DNA of 64,000 nt, taken from contig JANAVB010044018.1 in assembly GCA_029216955.1 (NCBI GenBank), positions 710,907 to 774,906 of the forward strand. The letters run 5' to 3'. The notes beneath the pieces are model-generated. The model did no database searches. It was not told where the DNA came from and saw only the letters and a program-made list of their open reading frames with translations. The position numbers and the translations under genes are program-made. Positions 1 to 11,820 of this stretch are shown piece after piece. Every line of letters starts with the position of its first letter. The first letter of the stretch is position 1. Origin of the DNA: Iris pallida (lineage: Eukaryota; Streptophyta; Magnoliopsida; Asparagales; Iridaceae).

Positions 1-193
1 AAGGGGGGCCTCTTTGTTGCAGCAGCTTCTGCTTATTCCTTTTATTGTTGCTTGCATGTGGTCGGCTCCCACATGTGGGGCCGACCACACTTTGTGTTAT
101 TTTTTTTTTTTCTTTATCTTATCTTATATATATTATATTTTTTTTTTCTATATATTTTTTTTATTCTTATATATATATATATATATATATATA

Positions 194-272
<79 letters not shown>

Positions 273-1051
273 TTTATATATATATACAATATAATCTCCA
301 TAAAATCCAAATGAAAATTTTATATTATCTAGAACCTATTTTTGACATATTTACATATATGTAAATTTAGTTAGATAAATAAAATAAAAACCAATAATAG
401 TAACTTAACAATAATAAATATATTCATTTAATCATAACCGAAATAAAATTGACAATAAATAAATATTAAAAATAATTCAAATGGTGGCTTTGGTGGACTT
501 ATACTACATCTCCTTATCCGGGCCCAAAAAATTGTAAAAATTATTGCACAATGTTATTTAATAATAAAATACCAATAATAGTACAAATAATTAAATAATT
601 AGAAATTGTACATAAAATTATAAAATAATTTAGAAATTTTTTGTACATATATAAAATATGTCTACAAGACCACAGTTTGTCACACTACATGCTTACATGG
701 GATTGGGTTTCGGTCCCTGGCCCTAGTTCGGGCTGGTTGGACAAACCGGGTTATCTAAAAATCAATATATAAATCAATATCTAAAATAAAAATATTTTAA
801 ATGCGTTATTTCACAACTCGGCCTGGTTTTTCTAGTTTGGACAAAACTATGGCTAGGTCTCCCATGGCATGGCTAATATACAAGTCAAGGCACACTGCTA
901 CAACTTTCATGCTAAAAGTCATGGTTGTCTAGTGCTCCAAAATACAACAATGGCTAAGGTCATTTTAATAATTATAAAACCATATTTTGTATAAATTCAT
1001 TTTAAGTCTAATAAAATAAAAATAATAAAAATAAAAATATGGGGTTTTACA
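1..1051 (-). mobile_element. Element E, 3' LTR (partial, minus strand)
   Basis: Seen: this block is nearly identical in order and content to 20990-22011 (shared palindrome, TA microsatellite, the run beginning CATAAAATCC, and the ending GGGGTTTTACA). Read on the minus strand the LTR begins TGTAAAACCCC at 1051. The next bases to the right give the PPT-side block of a minus-strand element. The window start cuts the LTR, so its other end is missing. No protein is encoded; small reading frames over the TA repeat are artefacts. Role: terminal repeat of a non-autonomous Ty3/gypsy-like element. I am confident of the LTR identity because the second copy lies beside a primer binding site. Confidence 0.85.
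58..88. repeat. 31-bp near-perfect palindrome in the E LTR
   Basis: GTGGTCGGC and GCCGACCAC flank a self-complementary CCCACATGTGGG core, with only one T/G mismatch pair. An identical copy lies at 21075-21105 in the other LTR. The core resembles the class I TCP factor consensus GTGGGNCC on both strands (family knowledge). A regulatory role is inference. Confidence 0.7.
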
Positions 1052-3843
1052 TCCTACCTTACAAGAATTTCGTCCTCAAAATTTAGGATTAATAGGGTAG
1101 ATAGGGTTGAGGGATAGGAAGAGTTTGTCAATACCAAAATATAATTAAATTTTTGGAGGAGGCGATGAAACGATGTTCAATACAACCATTCATTAGAAAA
1201 TTGTGAGTCGATATATACAAAAATATATCATGGTTATGGAATTGAATAAGGGTTGCTAATGAAGGTGACAAAATTTGATAACCCGAATAAAAATAGTAAG
1301 AAATTTAGTAGATCCAAGAGGATAATCAGACATTTGGGGAATATGGTTCCTCGAGGAAAACTGGATACTAATCGTCTTGGTTGAGAGTTTGATTTAAGTG
1401 AACGATTAGAATCATTCTCGAGTGCTCAAGATTAATTGGAAGGGTAAGAATTCTAGTGTTGAGTAAATGAGGAGTAGTTTAGGCGAGGATATAGCCACAT
1501 GAGTCGGTCAGTGGCTATCTACATTTCGTGTATATAATTGCTAGGGCAACTAAAGGTGATACTTTGAGTCTATCTATCAAGATAGTGTCAGGTCTTTCTA
1601 AAGTAAGTAAAGCCCACAACAAAAAGAGTTCAAAGATGATGCTATTTAGTACGAAATACGAGGTTCATAGGCGACAAAATTCTAATGAGAGTTTCAATGC
1701 TGTCGGGATGAGACTCGAAGGCAGGTTTAACTATATCTCCATCCACGTAGAATAATTCATGAAAAGCGAACCAAAGTGCAATAGGTTGATCAGACCATCA
1801 TGCACCGGTTCTGATTAGACAATAGTTATGGGTGCACCCAATAAAATATGTCATGATCAAGCTTGATAACGAAATAAGCTTACAAAACTGAAGCTACATT
1901 AGCAGCATGAGATAGTCAAAATAGGAGCAGGGAGGTACTGATGAAGGAAAATTTAAATAGTCTAAGATCTTTTAAAATTAAGGCTCGCCCGAAGTTTGGG
2001 CCTATACAGTTGTCCCAGTGTTTCTTCATTTATGGCTTGGTAGACTAGATAAGGTAGGGTCCTCTAAATTTATAGTCTAAGTGAACTTACTAATGTGGTT
2101 CATAAGGAAAAAGGTTTGTTAGGGGTGAGGTATTCTACCCAACTTACAAGAGTTAAAATTAGTAGTGTGATGGGACCATGGGTCAAGCAACCAAGATAAA
2201 GTACAACGCTAAGCATTAAGGAATTTAATAGAACATATTCATATCGGGTTAAGGGATTGGGTCAAGGTTGGGTCTCTATCCTTGGTCGAAAAATATATCG
2301 GTATTATGGTAAAGGTAATAGTCTAGCCTAGCCTTATGACCCGAAAGTCATATCGTGAAATAGTGTACAAGGAGACGTGTTTTAGTGGGACATGATATAT
2401 CTACATGAAGGTGAGCTTGTCTTGGTCTTACATATGAAATTTGTTGGAAGGAAAAGTCTAGTGTTGTGCTCCAAATATCCAAGTCACGGTAAAGGAGGAC
2501 GCCAAAAGATCTAAAATTGAAAGTGGGAGTTCATGGGGTGATAATTTATGCACAAAAAATAAAGGAGATCAAGTTAAATCATGAAATAAAATTAATTAAA
2601 GAATCCAGTAAAATAATTTAGGAACACAATTTCGGAGAGAAGATAGTCTCCTAGATGAATACAGTCAAGGTGCGATCAATTCGTTATTCAATCCGCAAAC
2701 GGTTAGTAGGTCACGAGGAAAGGTCGAGTAAGTCAAGATTGGGATACAGTCACATAGTTGGTAGATGACTAACAACACTTGTGTACATACTATTATCATG
2801 GTCATGAAGGATATGGCAATTAGTGTGGAGTACATCTATCTTATTAGAGCTATCTTGATGGCCTACAATTAAGATTTTAGCTCAAGTTTCCTCCAAAAGT
2901 TTCAAAAATAAACCACCAAAATTTGTATTCACTCCAAGCCGTTCAAATTTATCATAATTTTTTTAAATCACTTTCATAAATCTCAAAGCAAATTTTTGTC
3001 ATGTTACTACTGACTTTTTCAAAATTTTACATTTTCCATTCGACTTTCAAACTCAAGGGCTCATAAATCATGAATATATATATAAAAATATCCATAATCA
3101 ATCATAACTTTAAAACTCTACAAAAATTAATAGCTCCTCCGATAAAAATTTCTAGCACATACAAAGCAATCTCAAAATTTTAGCTCAATATTTTAATGCA
3201 CTCATCAATTATAGCTTCTATTCATACTAAGTCATTCCAACATAATCACAACTTTTAAATGGTAACTTTATTTGATCAATTAAAACAACCTTATCACGTC
3301 ATTAATATATTTTTATTTATTTTAAAATTTGTGATATTAGCAATCCAACATTAAACTAAATTTTCAAATAATCTTATCACTCATAAAATCATATTTTTTT
3401 ACGAAATTTGATATCCAAATTCACAATTAAAAAAAAAAAACAAAAATCTAAATAGATTTGTAAATCCTCAATCATTGGGCACAATTTAAAATAAAGAAAA
3501 ATTCTCAAAATTTGTTTTTATAACTTTCAAATATTTTAAACCAAAATTCACCATCATTACTTCCACTTAAATTCAAAATTTACTAATCACGAAAATCGTA
3601 AGTTGTACGACGCAAATTTAAATAATTTCTACAGCCACATTTGAAATCTAAGATCAATTTTAAACCCAATTTATAACTGTTCAAAGATGTATAACTATAA
3701 CCCAATAAATCATAGATATCACAACTTGGAAATCAAATCAAATTTATATTTGTTCAAAGATGTATAGCTATAACCCCATAATTCATAAATATCAAAACTC
3801 AAAATCCAATCAATTTCTTAAATCAATGGTATAAAGATTCTAG

Positions 3844-3941
<98 letters not shown>

Positions 3942-4212
3942 CCTTCCTGCAGTATCAATCCTATGGTGTTTACTATTTAGAAATCTCAAAATTAAAACTT
4001 TCCTTGGTAACATCCTACTTTACAAATTACTAATCATTAAATCACACCCTTTTTAAAAAAAAGCCTTCTTAACTCAATTAGAGTCTTAAATGTATTCCAA
4101 TTGCCAATATAACCATTCTAGCCATGTGTTTGACCTATGAGCATATACTAGTGTAGTCATCTTCCTAGTTGACTCTAAGCACGAAAATAGGAATCAATTG
4201 TAGAAAGGAATC
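1052..4212 (-). mobile_element. Element E, internal region, 3' part (minus strand, noncoding)
   Basis: Next to the LTR, the minus strand carries the block TTTTGAGGACGAAATTC (around 1068-1084). This matches the PPT-side block of the other elements here (43929-43960, 62299-62330). Further right, about 1780-1880 is the reverse complement of 42870-42955 in element C (the AATCAGAACCGG and TGATCATGATA stretches), so both belong to one family. No gag or pol domain is visible in any frame. The last 1.3 kb (2870-4212) is AT-rich, with a TA microsatellite at 3845-3940, and holds nothing I recognise. The interior is interrupted at 4212 by the Tat element and resumes at 18452. Confidence 0.75.
3845..3940. 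repeat. (TA)n microsatellite
   Basis: An uninterrupted TA dinucleotide run of about 95 bp inside the interior of element E. Any reading frame across it is meaningless. Confidence 0.97.
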
Positions 4213-5265
4213 TGTAGGATGTGGAAAATTATGACACGCTGTCATTTTTATCCATATGCTTAAAGACAGATGTCAGTTGAAGCCATACGCTCATTCAAAA
4301 GCCATACACTCAGTAAATATTTTATTATTTACTGAAGTGACAGCACAGCATATGTTTAAATGAGGAATGAATCTGACACTTCATCTTTCGTACAAAGACA
4401 GCTGTCACGAGAAAAGTAACCGTCGTATAAGTTTTCGAAGAGTCGGTTTTGTCTTTTACAAGGACAACTCAGCAGCCTTCATAAATGCAAAAGCCATCAT
4501 TCCTGTCAGTTTTGACAGTCTGTCAGCCGTCAGATCCGCAGTCACGACGCTCGAGAAGAATTTGTCAGTTATGGGAAGATATGGTGTACCAAAGAAGATT
4601 GATGATAGCCACGTGGCCACTTCTCCAGTGAGCGTATCAACCTCACATGACTTCTTCTTCACATAGTCAAGTGAGCGTATGGACCTCACATGATTCCTTG
4701 CTAAATAAGCGAGCGTATGACCTCACATGACTCCTTGTCCACAAAGTGAGCGTATGGATTTCCTATGGCACTACGCTGTCCAAGTCAGCGTATAAACTCT
4801 TCTTCAACGAGGCAGCGTATTACAGCAACCATAACCAGGATTACAGTCAACACACGTTCTCACGTGTCCTGTACCAGTTATCCACTTCTCTAGAAGTTAT
4901 GCAACGTGGCATCCAGGCCATCAATCTCTCCTGAACATGCTCTACTACTTTCAACCGCACGCTAATGTGTCTCCATCAGAATTTGCCACGCGTTCCTGCA
5001 GTTATGCACACGTCAAGTAACTACCTGAGCGTATGCTTAAGGACATTATCCTGAACTCTATAAAAAAGTTTCTTCACATTCACGGACTACGAGTCATTTT
5101 CAGAGAGAATAGAGAGATTGCCCAGTTGCTGTCCAAGTTCTTCGAAGTTCGAGTTTTCTTCATCGCATCGTCCAAGGGATAAAGTAATCGTCTTTTAGAT
5201 TAGATTCCTACAGTTGTAATTTCTCAGATACAAAATAAATAAAGTGAATTTATTTATGGAAAACA
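4213..5265 (+). repeat. 5' LTR of the Tat element
   Basis: Begins TGTAGGATGTGG and ends GGAAAACA. It matches 17387-18446 along its length; by eye I count about 20 substitutions and small indels in 1.05 kb, so the insertion is fairly recent. It contains about eight copies of AGCGTA or TACGCT, most within 4628-5035. A TATA-like CTATAAAAAAG occurs near 5060, followed by the likely transcript start. The end GTGAATTTATTTATGG is AT-rich like a polyadenylation region. It supplies the promoter and terminator of the element. Confidence 0.95.
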
Positions 5266-5268
5266 AAT

Positions 5269-5286
5269 TGGCGACTCTGCTGGGGA
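5269..5286 (+). other. Primer binding site, tRNA-Arg
   Basis: TGGCGACTCTGCTGGGGA lies 3 nt after the LTR end. It is complementary to the 3' end of plant tRNA-Arg (CCCAGCGGAGTCGCCA) with one mismatch. A tRNA-Arg primer is typical of Ogre-type Tat elements (family knowledge). It primes minus-strand DNA synthesis. Confidence 0.85.
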
Positions 5287-5301
5287 AAGCTGTCTCCTCC
5301 A

Positions 5302-7410
5302 ATGAGTAGCAACAACTCAATGCGATACTTCGATCGGCTTGACGAAGAAGACGATGGTTGTACAATTCGACCAATCGGCTTATGAAGAAATGCTCAAGGC
5401 GAAGGAGGGCCGCACTGCTTCCTCCGCTCTTCCTGTTGCCAAGAAGAAGGGACACTCCGTCTATGTCCCTAAGTCTTCTGCAGCAATTCGAGACGCTTCT
5501 GTCACTTCCATGCTGACAAGAACACGTCTTCAACTTCCATGAAGCACACTTCGGCTTCTCTGAACACGGCAACAGTGGTTTCCCCTAGTCACGCTGACAA
5601 AATTGGTTCTTTAACCAAGTCAATGTGTTCAAGGAAAAACATCTCTGGACATGTCAAAGTCCCTTCTCCTTCTATTCTTACGACAGCAGTCGGCTCTTTA
5701 GCCATTGATGACTCTGAGCGTATGGCATTCAAAGGGCAGCGTACGGCAAAGGCAGCGTACAAAAGCTAACATCAGGCAGCGTACGCTGAGCCAAAGCCAA
5801 TGTATGCTAATAAAAAGGCAGCGTATGATCAGAAGTCCAAACTGAAGTCAGCGTATGCTAACAAATACAGTCCTTTGACTGTTTCTGAAAATCAGATTGG
5901 GGGTTCTCTTCCACAGAACATACAAATGATTCCCCCTCAACTTGCACATCTTGTGCCAACCAAGGAGAAAGACTCTTTAGTCAACTCCTCTACTCCTAAG
6001 GTCTTTACCTCTGGAGTTAATTTGACTAGTACTCTTACTAGATCAAACAAAGGAAAATGCCTTTTGGCTAATTCCTCCAAAGATGGATTATTACCGACTC
6101 CTAGTCGGAATAATACTCATCTTCCTTCTCTCAAAATTTCTCGGTCTGAGAAAGGCAAATTACAAGTATCCAAGACTGATATTAGAGTCAAATCTTCCAC
6201 GGATCTTCGTAATAAGCTTAATCAGAATCGGTTCGGTTCCACTGAGACAAGTATATTAGACCCTGATGCAGAATATGCCAAGAACTATGTGGCTCAAATT
6301 AATCAGTCTTTATACACTCAGGAACCAAGAAGACAGAAGAACAAAAGACAAGTTTCTACATAGAAACTATCCTCAAATACTGCCCAATCTGTTCCTACAG
6401 ATCTCCGAGAATATTTACAAAATAAACAGAGAATTGACACTCCATCTGGCTATGACATTGCCCATATTCGCCATGAAAAGCATGGTTGTGACTTCCAACC
6501 TCGGGTTGTCATCCAATGTTGTTGTTCACCAAAAAGACAATCTGTTTTCGAACGGATTCAATATGAACCAATGTTGGATGAAGATGAACCTCTTTATGCT
6601 TCTGTCAACATGACTTCCAGAAACATTGGGGGTAGCATACGGTCTGATGCTATATCAGACTCTGAAGATGGTGTTTATCTCGGCACTCGATCCAGGACCG
6701 GAGCCTTGACCAGAGCCACTTCTTCTTCTCTTCCAAGTGGCAATCCGGAGATCACAGAAGACTTCCTTGGAGAGTCCAATTTTCCAGTATTGACTCCTGT
6801 AAAAAGCCCTGGGAAAGATACTGATTCACACAGTGATGATTCAGAACAGACTGTTTCATCATCTATTCCTCGAATGATTACCACTTACATGGCAGAAAGT
6901 GATCATGAACCTTCAACTAGCAATGAGGCTCATGAACAGAGGATTTCTTCTTTAGAACAACAATTGCAAGCTATGGCAGATACATTGAGTGCTATGCACA
7001 CTCTAATGCAGGCTCAACAACAGACAGCACCTCCAGTGGTATTAAATACCCCTGTTGTTCCAAACCCTGAACCCTCTACTATTCCGGGGGTATAATCTAA
7101 TGTCCCTGTACAAACCACACCAAGTCACTCTGGAGCTGGGGGTGGTACATATGCTGTAGTCCCTCCTCCCAATTACACTCTACAAGCCACAACTCCACAA
7201 TCTTCGGGAGTTGTCTCTGAAGAATTGAAGAATCTCAAAACTCAATTCGAGGCATTTAAACAGAAGGATGGTTTACAAAGGTTAGGCATCAAACAGCCTT
7301 ATCCGATAGAATGGAAGCAGGTATCGTATCCACCAAAATACAAACCTCCGACCATCTCTTTCTATGATGGGACAACCTCTCCAAGTTAGTTCATTAATCA
7401 TTTTGAAGTA
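5302..7410 (+). pseudogene. gag N-terminal or extra ORF1 region of the Tat element, degenerate
   Basis: The first ATG after the PBS (5302) opens a short acidic frame (MSSNNSMRYFDRLDEEDD) that stops at 5383. A second frame runs 5339-5542, and from about 5539 a third frame continues to the gag core, broken by stops at 5767, 6361, 7093 and 7387. The protein is rich in Ser, Lys, Gln and Asn and has no recognised fold. At 5715-5860 the DNA repeat AGCGTA encodes recurring Ala-Ala-Tyr. A Gln-rich stretch with heptad-like spacing (about 6930-7025: EQRISSLEQQLQAMADTLSA) looks like a coiled coil just before the capsid domain. Whether this was a separate ORF1, as in Ogre, or a long gag N-terminus cannot be settled, because most of it shares the gag frame. 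Confidence 0.7.
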
Positions 7411-8985
7411 ATGACTGATCAACTGCAACCAAGTGACGCCCTCCTTACTCGGGTGTTCATTGGATGTCTCAAAGAAACGGCTTATGAATGGTATAGAAGT
7501 CTCCCTGATGGGTGCATTACCTCATTTGCCGGTTTTAAGCAAATGTTTCTTGAACGATTCTACGAAGGGCTCAATGATATGACCATGTCGGCCCTCATAA
7601 GAATCAAACAGAAGAATAATGAGACCACTGAGGAATTCATTGAGAGATTCAGAAGAGAAGCCCTCAAAATGCTTCTTGGAACTCCCGATGCTGTTACGAT
7701 CGACACTTGCAAGTCGAACCTCTTACCAATTATCAGTATGTGGACAGGGTCCACTCAGTTCCAAGATTGGCCTTCTTTCATTGTCAGTGCCAAGGCTGCC
7801 GAGGTCAGTACTGAGACTTTCAAGGGTCTGGGGGTACAAATGGCTCCCAAAGAATCAAATCAGAGTGCTAGCAATAGTACTCGACCCAACAATCGCAAAG
7901 GGAAAGAAGCTCTTGAAGTCAATCTCCAAAACAGTAGTCAAGAGGTAAAGACTACCCAAGCTACTTCAGCTCCAACAAATCAACAACAGAGATCTCCTCG
8001 GCCGAAAGAAGAAAATTCTTTCGATGATGACGATGTTCAGGGTATCTTTGAATGCTTACTCAAAGGTAATAAGATTCAATTGCCAGAAATTAAAAAGCCT
8101 GATGAAGCCAATAAAACAGATCATCCAAAATACTGTCCATATTATAGAATGCTGGGTCATACAATCCGGTCTTGCTATGTATTAAAAGGGAAGATTCAAG
8201 AGATGATTAAATCAGGGGCTGTGACATTAACACCCAAAGACAAAACAGTCACAGCAAATATAATTTCAATGCAGTTCGGTGACTTCCCTCCTTTAATGGT
8301 GGAAAGTGGGATTGTTCCTATCCCCAAAGCAACTCTCGAAGTTATAAACATCCCACCAGCACAGAATGACGGACTTGTTCCTGTCACAACTAAGAAGGGA
8401 GAAATCATGTGGATTCACCCAGACTTAAAAACAGAGTTTGAGACGTCTTCCTCTTCTCCTCGGAAGATTTCCTCATCTAAAAAGAAGTTCGGGAAGACTA
8501 AGTCATGCAATGTGACTTCTAGTTTTACACCCGATTTTTATCTAAACTCTACTTTCATCTCAGCAGGAAATTCACTTTCTACAAAGATAAAATCTGTACC
8601 TCAAATTGAAGATAGGTACAAACCTGCTTTTCATTTATACAGTTCACAATCTCGTGAATTGATGGCGAAAATGGGTTATGATCTAGCCACTGCCCCAGGT
8701 TTGAACTCAGGCAAGGGACTCCGAGCACCTTTGGCCATCACCATGAGACATAATCAATCTCGTATTGGCCTTGGTTTTTGGAATGAAGCTTTCATCAAAC
8801 ATAAAAGAACCAAGAGCAAAGTAAAGAATTGCAGCATGGTTTCCATAGACCTTGAACCAGAATCTGAAGTTGAAGTTCATGCTGGAACTCGCTCAGGAAA
8901 AGTATATTTGAAAGATTATGCTGAAGTTCCTGAAGAAATTTCTGACGTTCCTTCGGTTACAGCTTCAAACTCCAGTCTCTACTGA
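7411..8985 (+). pseudogene. gag: gag core of the Tat element: capsid, zinc knuckle, G-patch
   Basis: This is an open stretch of 524 codons, really the continuation of the upstream frame (the stop at 7387 lies just before FINHFE). Residues 1-150 carry the plant retrotransposon gag signature: AYEWYRSLP, FKQMFLERF and ETTEEFIERFRREA. A zinc-knuckle-like motif KYCPYYRMLGHTIRSC lies around residue 240; its second Cys position is Tyr in C-P-Y-Y, so it may be impaired. Near the C-terminus SRELMAKMGYD through GKGLRAPL to IGLGFW is a G-patch-like segment. Role: packages element RNA in cytoplasmic particles. A frameshift between about 8918 and 8985 separates it from the protease. Upstream stops prevent a normal product. 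Confidence 0.88.
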
Positions 8986-10234
8986 AGAGCCTTTAAATGT
9001 TCCTGTTGAGACAGTTCCTTCTAAACCAACAGCAGCTGACAAAGGCAAACAACAAGTCCGCTTCGACAAACCATTGAAGAAGTCATCTCCTACAGGACTT
9101 GAAAAGCCTTATAATTTTGATATATTGGCTCAACTAGCCAATACTCCAGCTAAATTATCAATCTTCGAGCTCTTACGCCTCTCTAAAGAGACTCGAGAAA
9201 CTTTAAGTGAAGCACTGCTGCAAGCAAAAACCTGCTTAACTCTTCTCAAGAAGTTGGAAACAGGACCTGTTTCTCATTGCCATAATGTATTGGAATTTAT
9301 TCCAAACATTACTTTTACGCAGGACGATATGCTGCTAGAGGATAATCGACATGATCGTCCTTTATATCATACAGGAGACATTGATTCTATGAGGGTTGAT
9401 CGTTTGCTAATTGATCCAGGATCCGCTCTCAGTATTATGCCAAAGGCTATGTTAGATGCATTGAAGATACCTGTGCATAGTCTCTCCAGCACTATCACTA
9501 CCATCTTGGGATTCAATCAAGGAAAAAGTGAGCCTTTAGGCAAGATTCGCCTTAAATTTCAAATAGGCGATCTTCGTACTAAGGTTACTTTTTACATCAT
9601 CGACAATCATGGTTGCTCATACAATGCTCTATTGGGGAGACCTTTCTTGCATGAACATAATGTCATTCCTTCAACCCTTCATCAGTGCTTCAAATATGTT
9701 GATGATAATGGAGAGGTTCAAAAAGAAGTGGCAGATCTTTACCCATTCAAAGGAGTCGAAGCTTACTTCAATGACGCTCGCATGTACAAAGATGAATACT
9801 CGAAAGTCTTGCAAGCTATGGATAATGAAGATGAGATATCCAAAGTTGACACTTTTGTTATTCCTGTAAAAGGGCGTATCACTCCTCTACAGTCTGTTAG
9901 ATCATTCGAAGAAGGCTCACTGATAATTCCGGTCAGTGGACGTACTACTTCATCATCTGCCCAGGGCTCACTGATAATTCCTGTCAGTGGACGCACTACT
10001 GCACCATATTCCCAAGCTTCACAAAATTCGCTGATCATTCCTGTCAGTGGACTCATCACTCCCCCTCCATCTTCTCAGGCTAGATCAGATACTCTAGTCA
10101 TTCCAGTCAGTGGACGTATTACTTATCCACCGTCTTCTTCAAGGGAGCTCACCTCTCCTGAGCCTTTTGTTATCGATCTTAATCGAAACAAAATTCTAAC
10201 TGTTCTTCTTCCTCCCCCTTTGTCATTAATTTGA
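8918..10234 (+). pseudogene. Protease region of the Tat element
   Basis: This 438-codon frame, shifted relative to gag, carries a retropepsin-type aspartic protease: catalytic Asp166 in LLIDPGSALSIMP, followed by ILGFNQGKSEPLG and the C-terminal ALLGRPFLHEHNVIPSTLHQ, the plant Tat form of the flap and second-half motifs. It cleaves the polyprotein. After the protease, residues about 315-410 contain five imperfect copies of a short peptide, LIIPVSGRTT, separated by Ser/Gln/Pro-rich linkers. The frame ends at a TGA at 10232, and the next segment is in another frame. It is fused between gag and RT in a single polyprotein in the family. Confidence 0.88.
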
Positions 10235-10770
10235 CTAAGTCTGATAAGGCTCAGCCTTCTGTTGTAAATACAGCATCTAGTATTAATGAAGCATCTCCTT
10301 TGCAGTATATTGATGTTTGTGGTTATGTACAAAGTTATTTACAATTGCTAAATAGCTTAGAGCCACTAACTATAGGGGTTGTTCAAGCTCTTCATACAGA
10401 CGTATCATTAGACTCTATACAAAAATCATACTTTGTGGTCCCCAGTCGAAAGAAGGGAGAAAATCCAATATTTTTCTATAAAGGACCTCAGAATCCTCCT
10501 AACTTGGAAGAAGATGACATATACGATGATACTGGAAGGTTACAACTGCGTCGCTACAGTCAACAATCCAAAAATATCATCAAAAATATGGGTTATGACT
10601 TTAGAACCAGTCTCAATAATGGAAAAGGAAGAAGAATGCCTGTTCGAATTCCTCCATTAAAATACGGAAGGACAAAATGTGGTTTAGGTTACATTGCTCC
10701 TACTTCCTTTATCAACATAGTCCATGAAGAGTCAAAATTCAATAAAGACGAACAATCTGAAGATGAAGAT
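10231..10770 (+). pseudogene. Protease-RT linker with a second G-patch
   Basis: The frame from 10231 encodes a linker with YSQQSKNIIKNMGYD, NGKGRRMPVRIP and RTKCGLGYIAP. This repeats the G-patch pattern of the gag C-terminus, so the element carries two such segments. Frame changes at both ends (about 10200-10230 and about 10755-10770) isolate it. In Ogre elements this zone contains an intron (family knowledge); I cannot see decisive splice sites, so the frame changes here may be either lesions or intron edges. Confidence 0.65.
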
Positions 10771-10847
10771 CTGAGTCTTCTGATTCTCTCTCTTGGGATT
10801 CTGACACGAGTGTTGGCGATCTTCATCGCTCTATTCTATCCATCAAT

Positions 10848-11705
10848 ATGGTCTCTGTTGATGGCCCACAAGAAAATGATGAAGATGAGGATGATTTTGA
10901 AATATCACCTGAATCAGAACAATGGGCTCAAAGATTAGATGATCAATGGGAATTCAGGTTCAAGCAGAGGGAACCTCCTACCGAAGATAAACTGATCCAA
11001 ATTGATATTGGTGAAGAAGGTTCCCCTAAACCAATATTCATCAGTGAGAGTCTTTCAGAAATAGATAAGCAAGACATGATCAAGCTTATTCGTGATTATA
11101 TCGATGTCTTCGCCTGGAGCTACGAGGATATGCCAGGACTAGATCCGAAGATCGCAATGCACAAACTCAATATCATGCCAAATGCTAAACCGGTCAAACA
11201 ACAACAGCGACGATTTCGTCCAGACATTATGGATATAATTGAAGCTGAAGTCAACAAGCTTATGGCTTCTGGATTTATTAGGGAGGAACAACATCCTGAA
11301 TGGGTGGCTAACATTGTTCCTGTCCTTAAAAAGACTGGCAAGATCCGAGTCTGTATAGACTTTCGCGATCTCAATGCAGCTTGTCCTAAAGACGAGTTTC
11401 CTCTTCCAATTACTGATGTCATGATCGACAATACATGTGGTTTCGAACGAATGTCATTTATGGATGGGTATTTGGGATACAACCAGATCAAAATGTTTCC
11501 AGATGATAAAAAACACACTTCCTTCAGAACGCCGATCGGTACATACTGTTATACGGTGATGCCGTTTGGTCTCAAGAATGCAGGAGCAACATATCAGCGA
11601 GCAATGAGCACTATATTTCGCGAACATCTCCGAAAAATAGTCGATGCTATGTTGATGATATTACAGTCAAAAGTCGACGAAAGGAGGATCATATCCAAGA
11701 TTTGA
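10848..11705 (+). pseudogene. pol: Reverse transcriptase, N-terminal and palm part, Tat element
   Basis: The 285-codon frame shows the Ty3/gypsy RT order: IDVFAWSYEDMPGLDP, KVNKL-type VNKLMASGFIRE, IRVCIDFRDLNAACPKD, FMDGYLGYNQIKM, HTSFRTPIGTYCY and MPFGLKNAGATYQRAM. The usual Ser in the FMDGYSGYNQI motif is Leu here (a C-to-T change). The catalytic YVDD box lies at 11648-11659, but in a different frame because of a one-base loss just before it, so the downstream residues in this frame are nonsense. RT copies the element RNA into DNA. No functional enzyme can be made from this copy. Confidence 0.93.
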
Positions 11706-11820
11706 AGACTATCTTTGATTTAATGCGTCAGCATCAACTTAAACTGAACCCCACTAAGTCCTTCCTGGGCGTCTCTGGTGGTAAATTTCTCGGCTTCGTC
11801 ATTACCGCTAAGGTATACAC

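Noticed and set aside
10140..10770. An Ogre-type intron between protease and RT
   Set aside because: Frame changes occur here, but I could not identify a convincing donor and acceptor pair; plain frameshift lesions explain it equally well.
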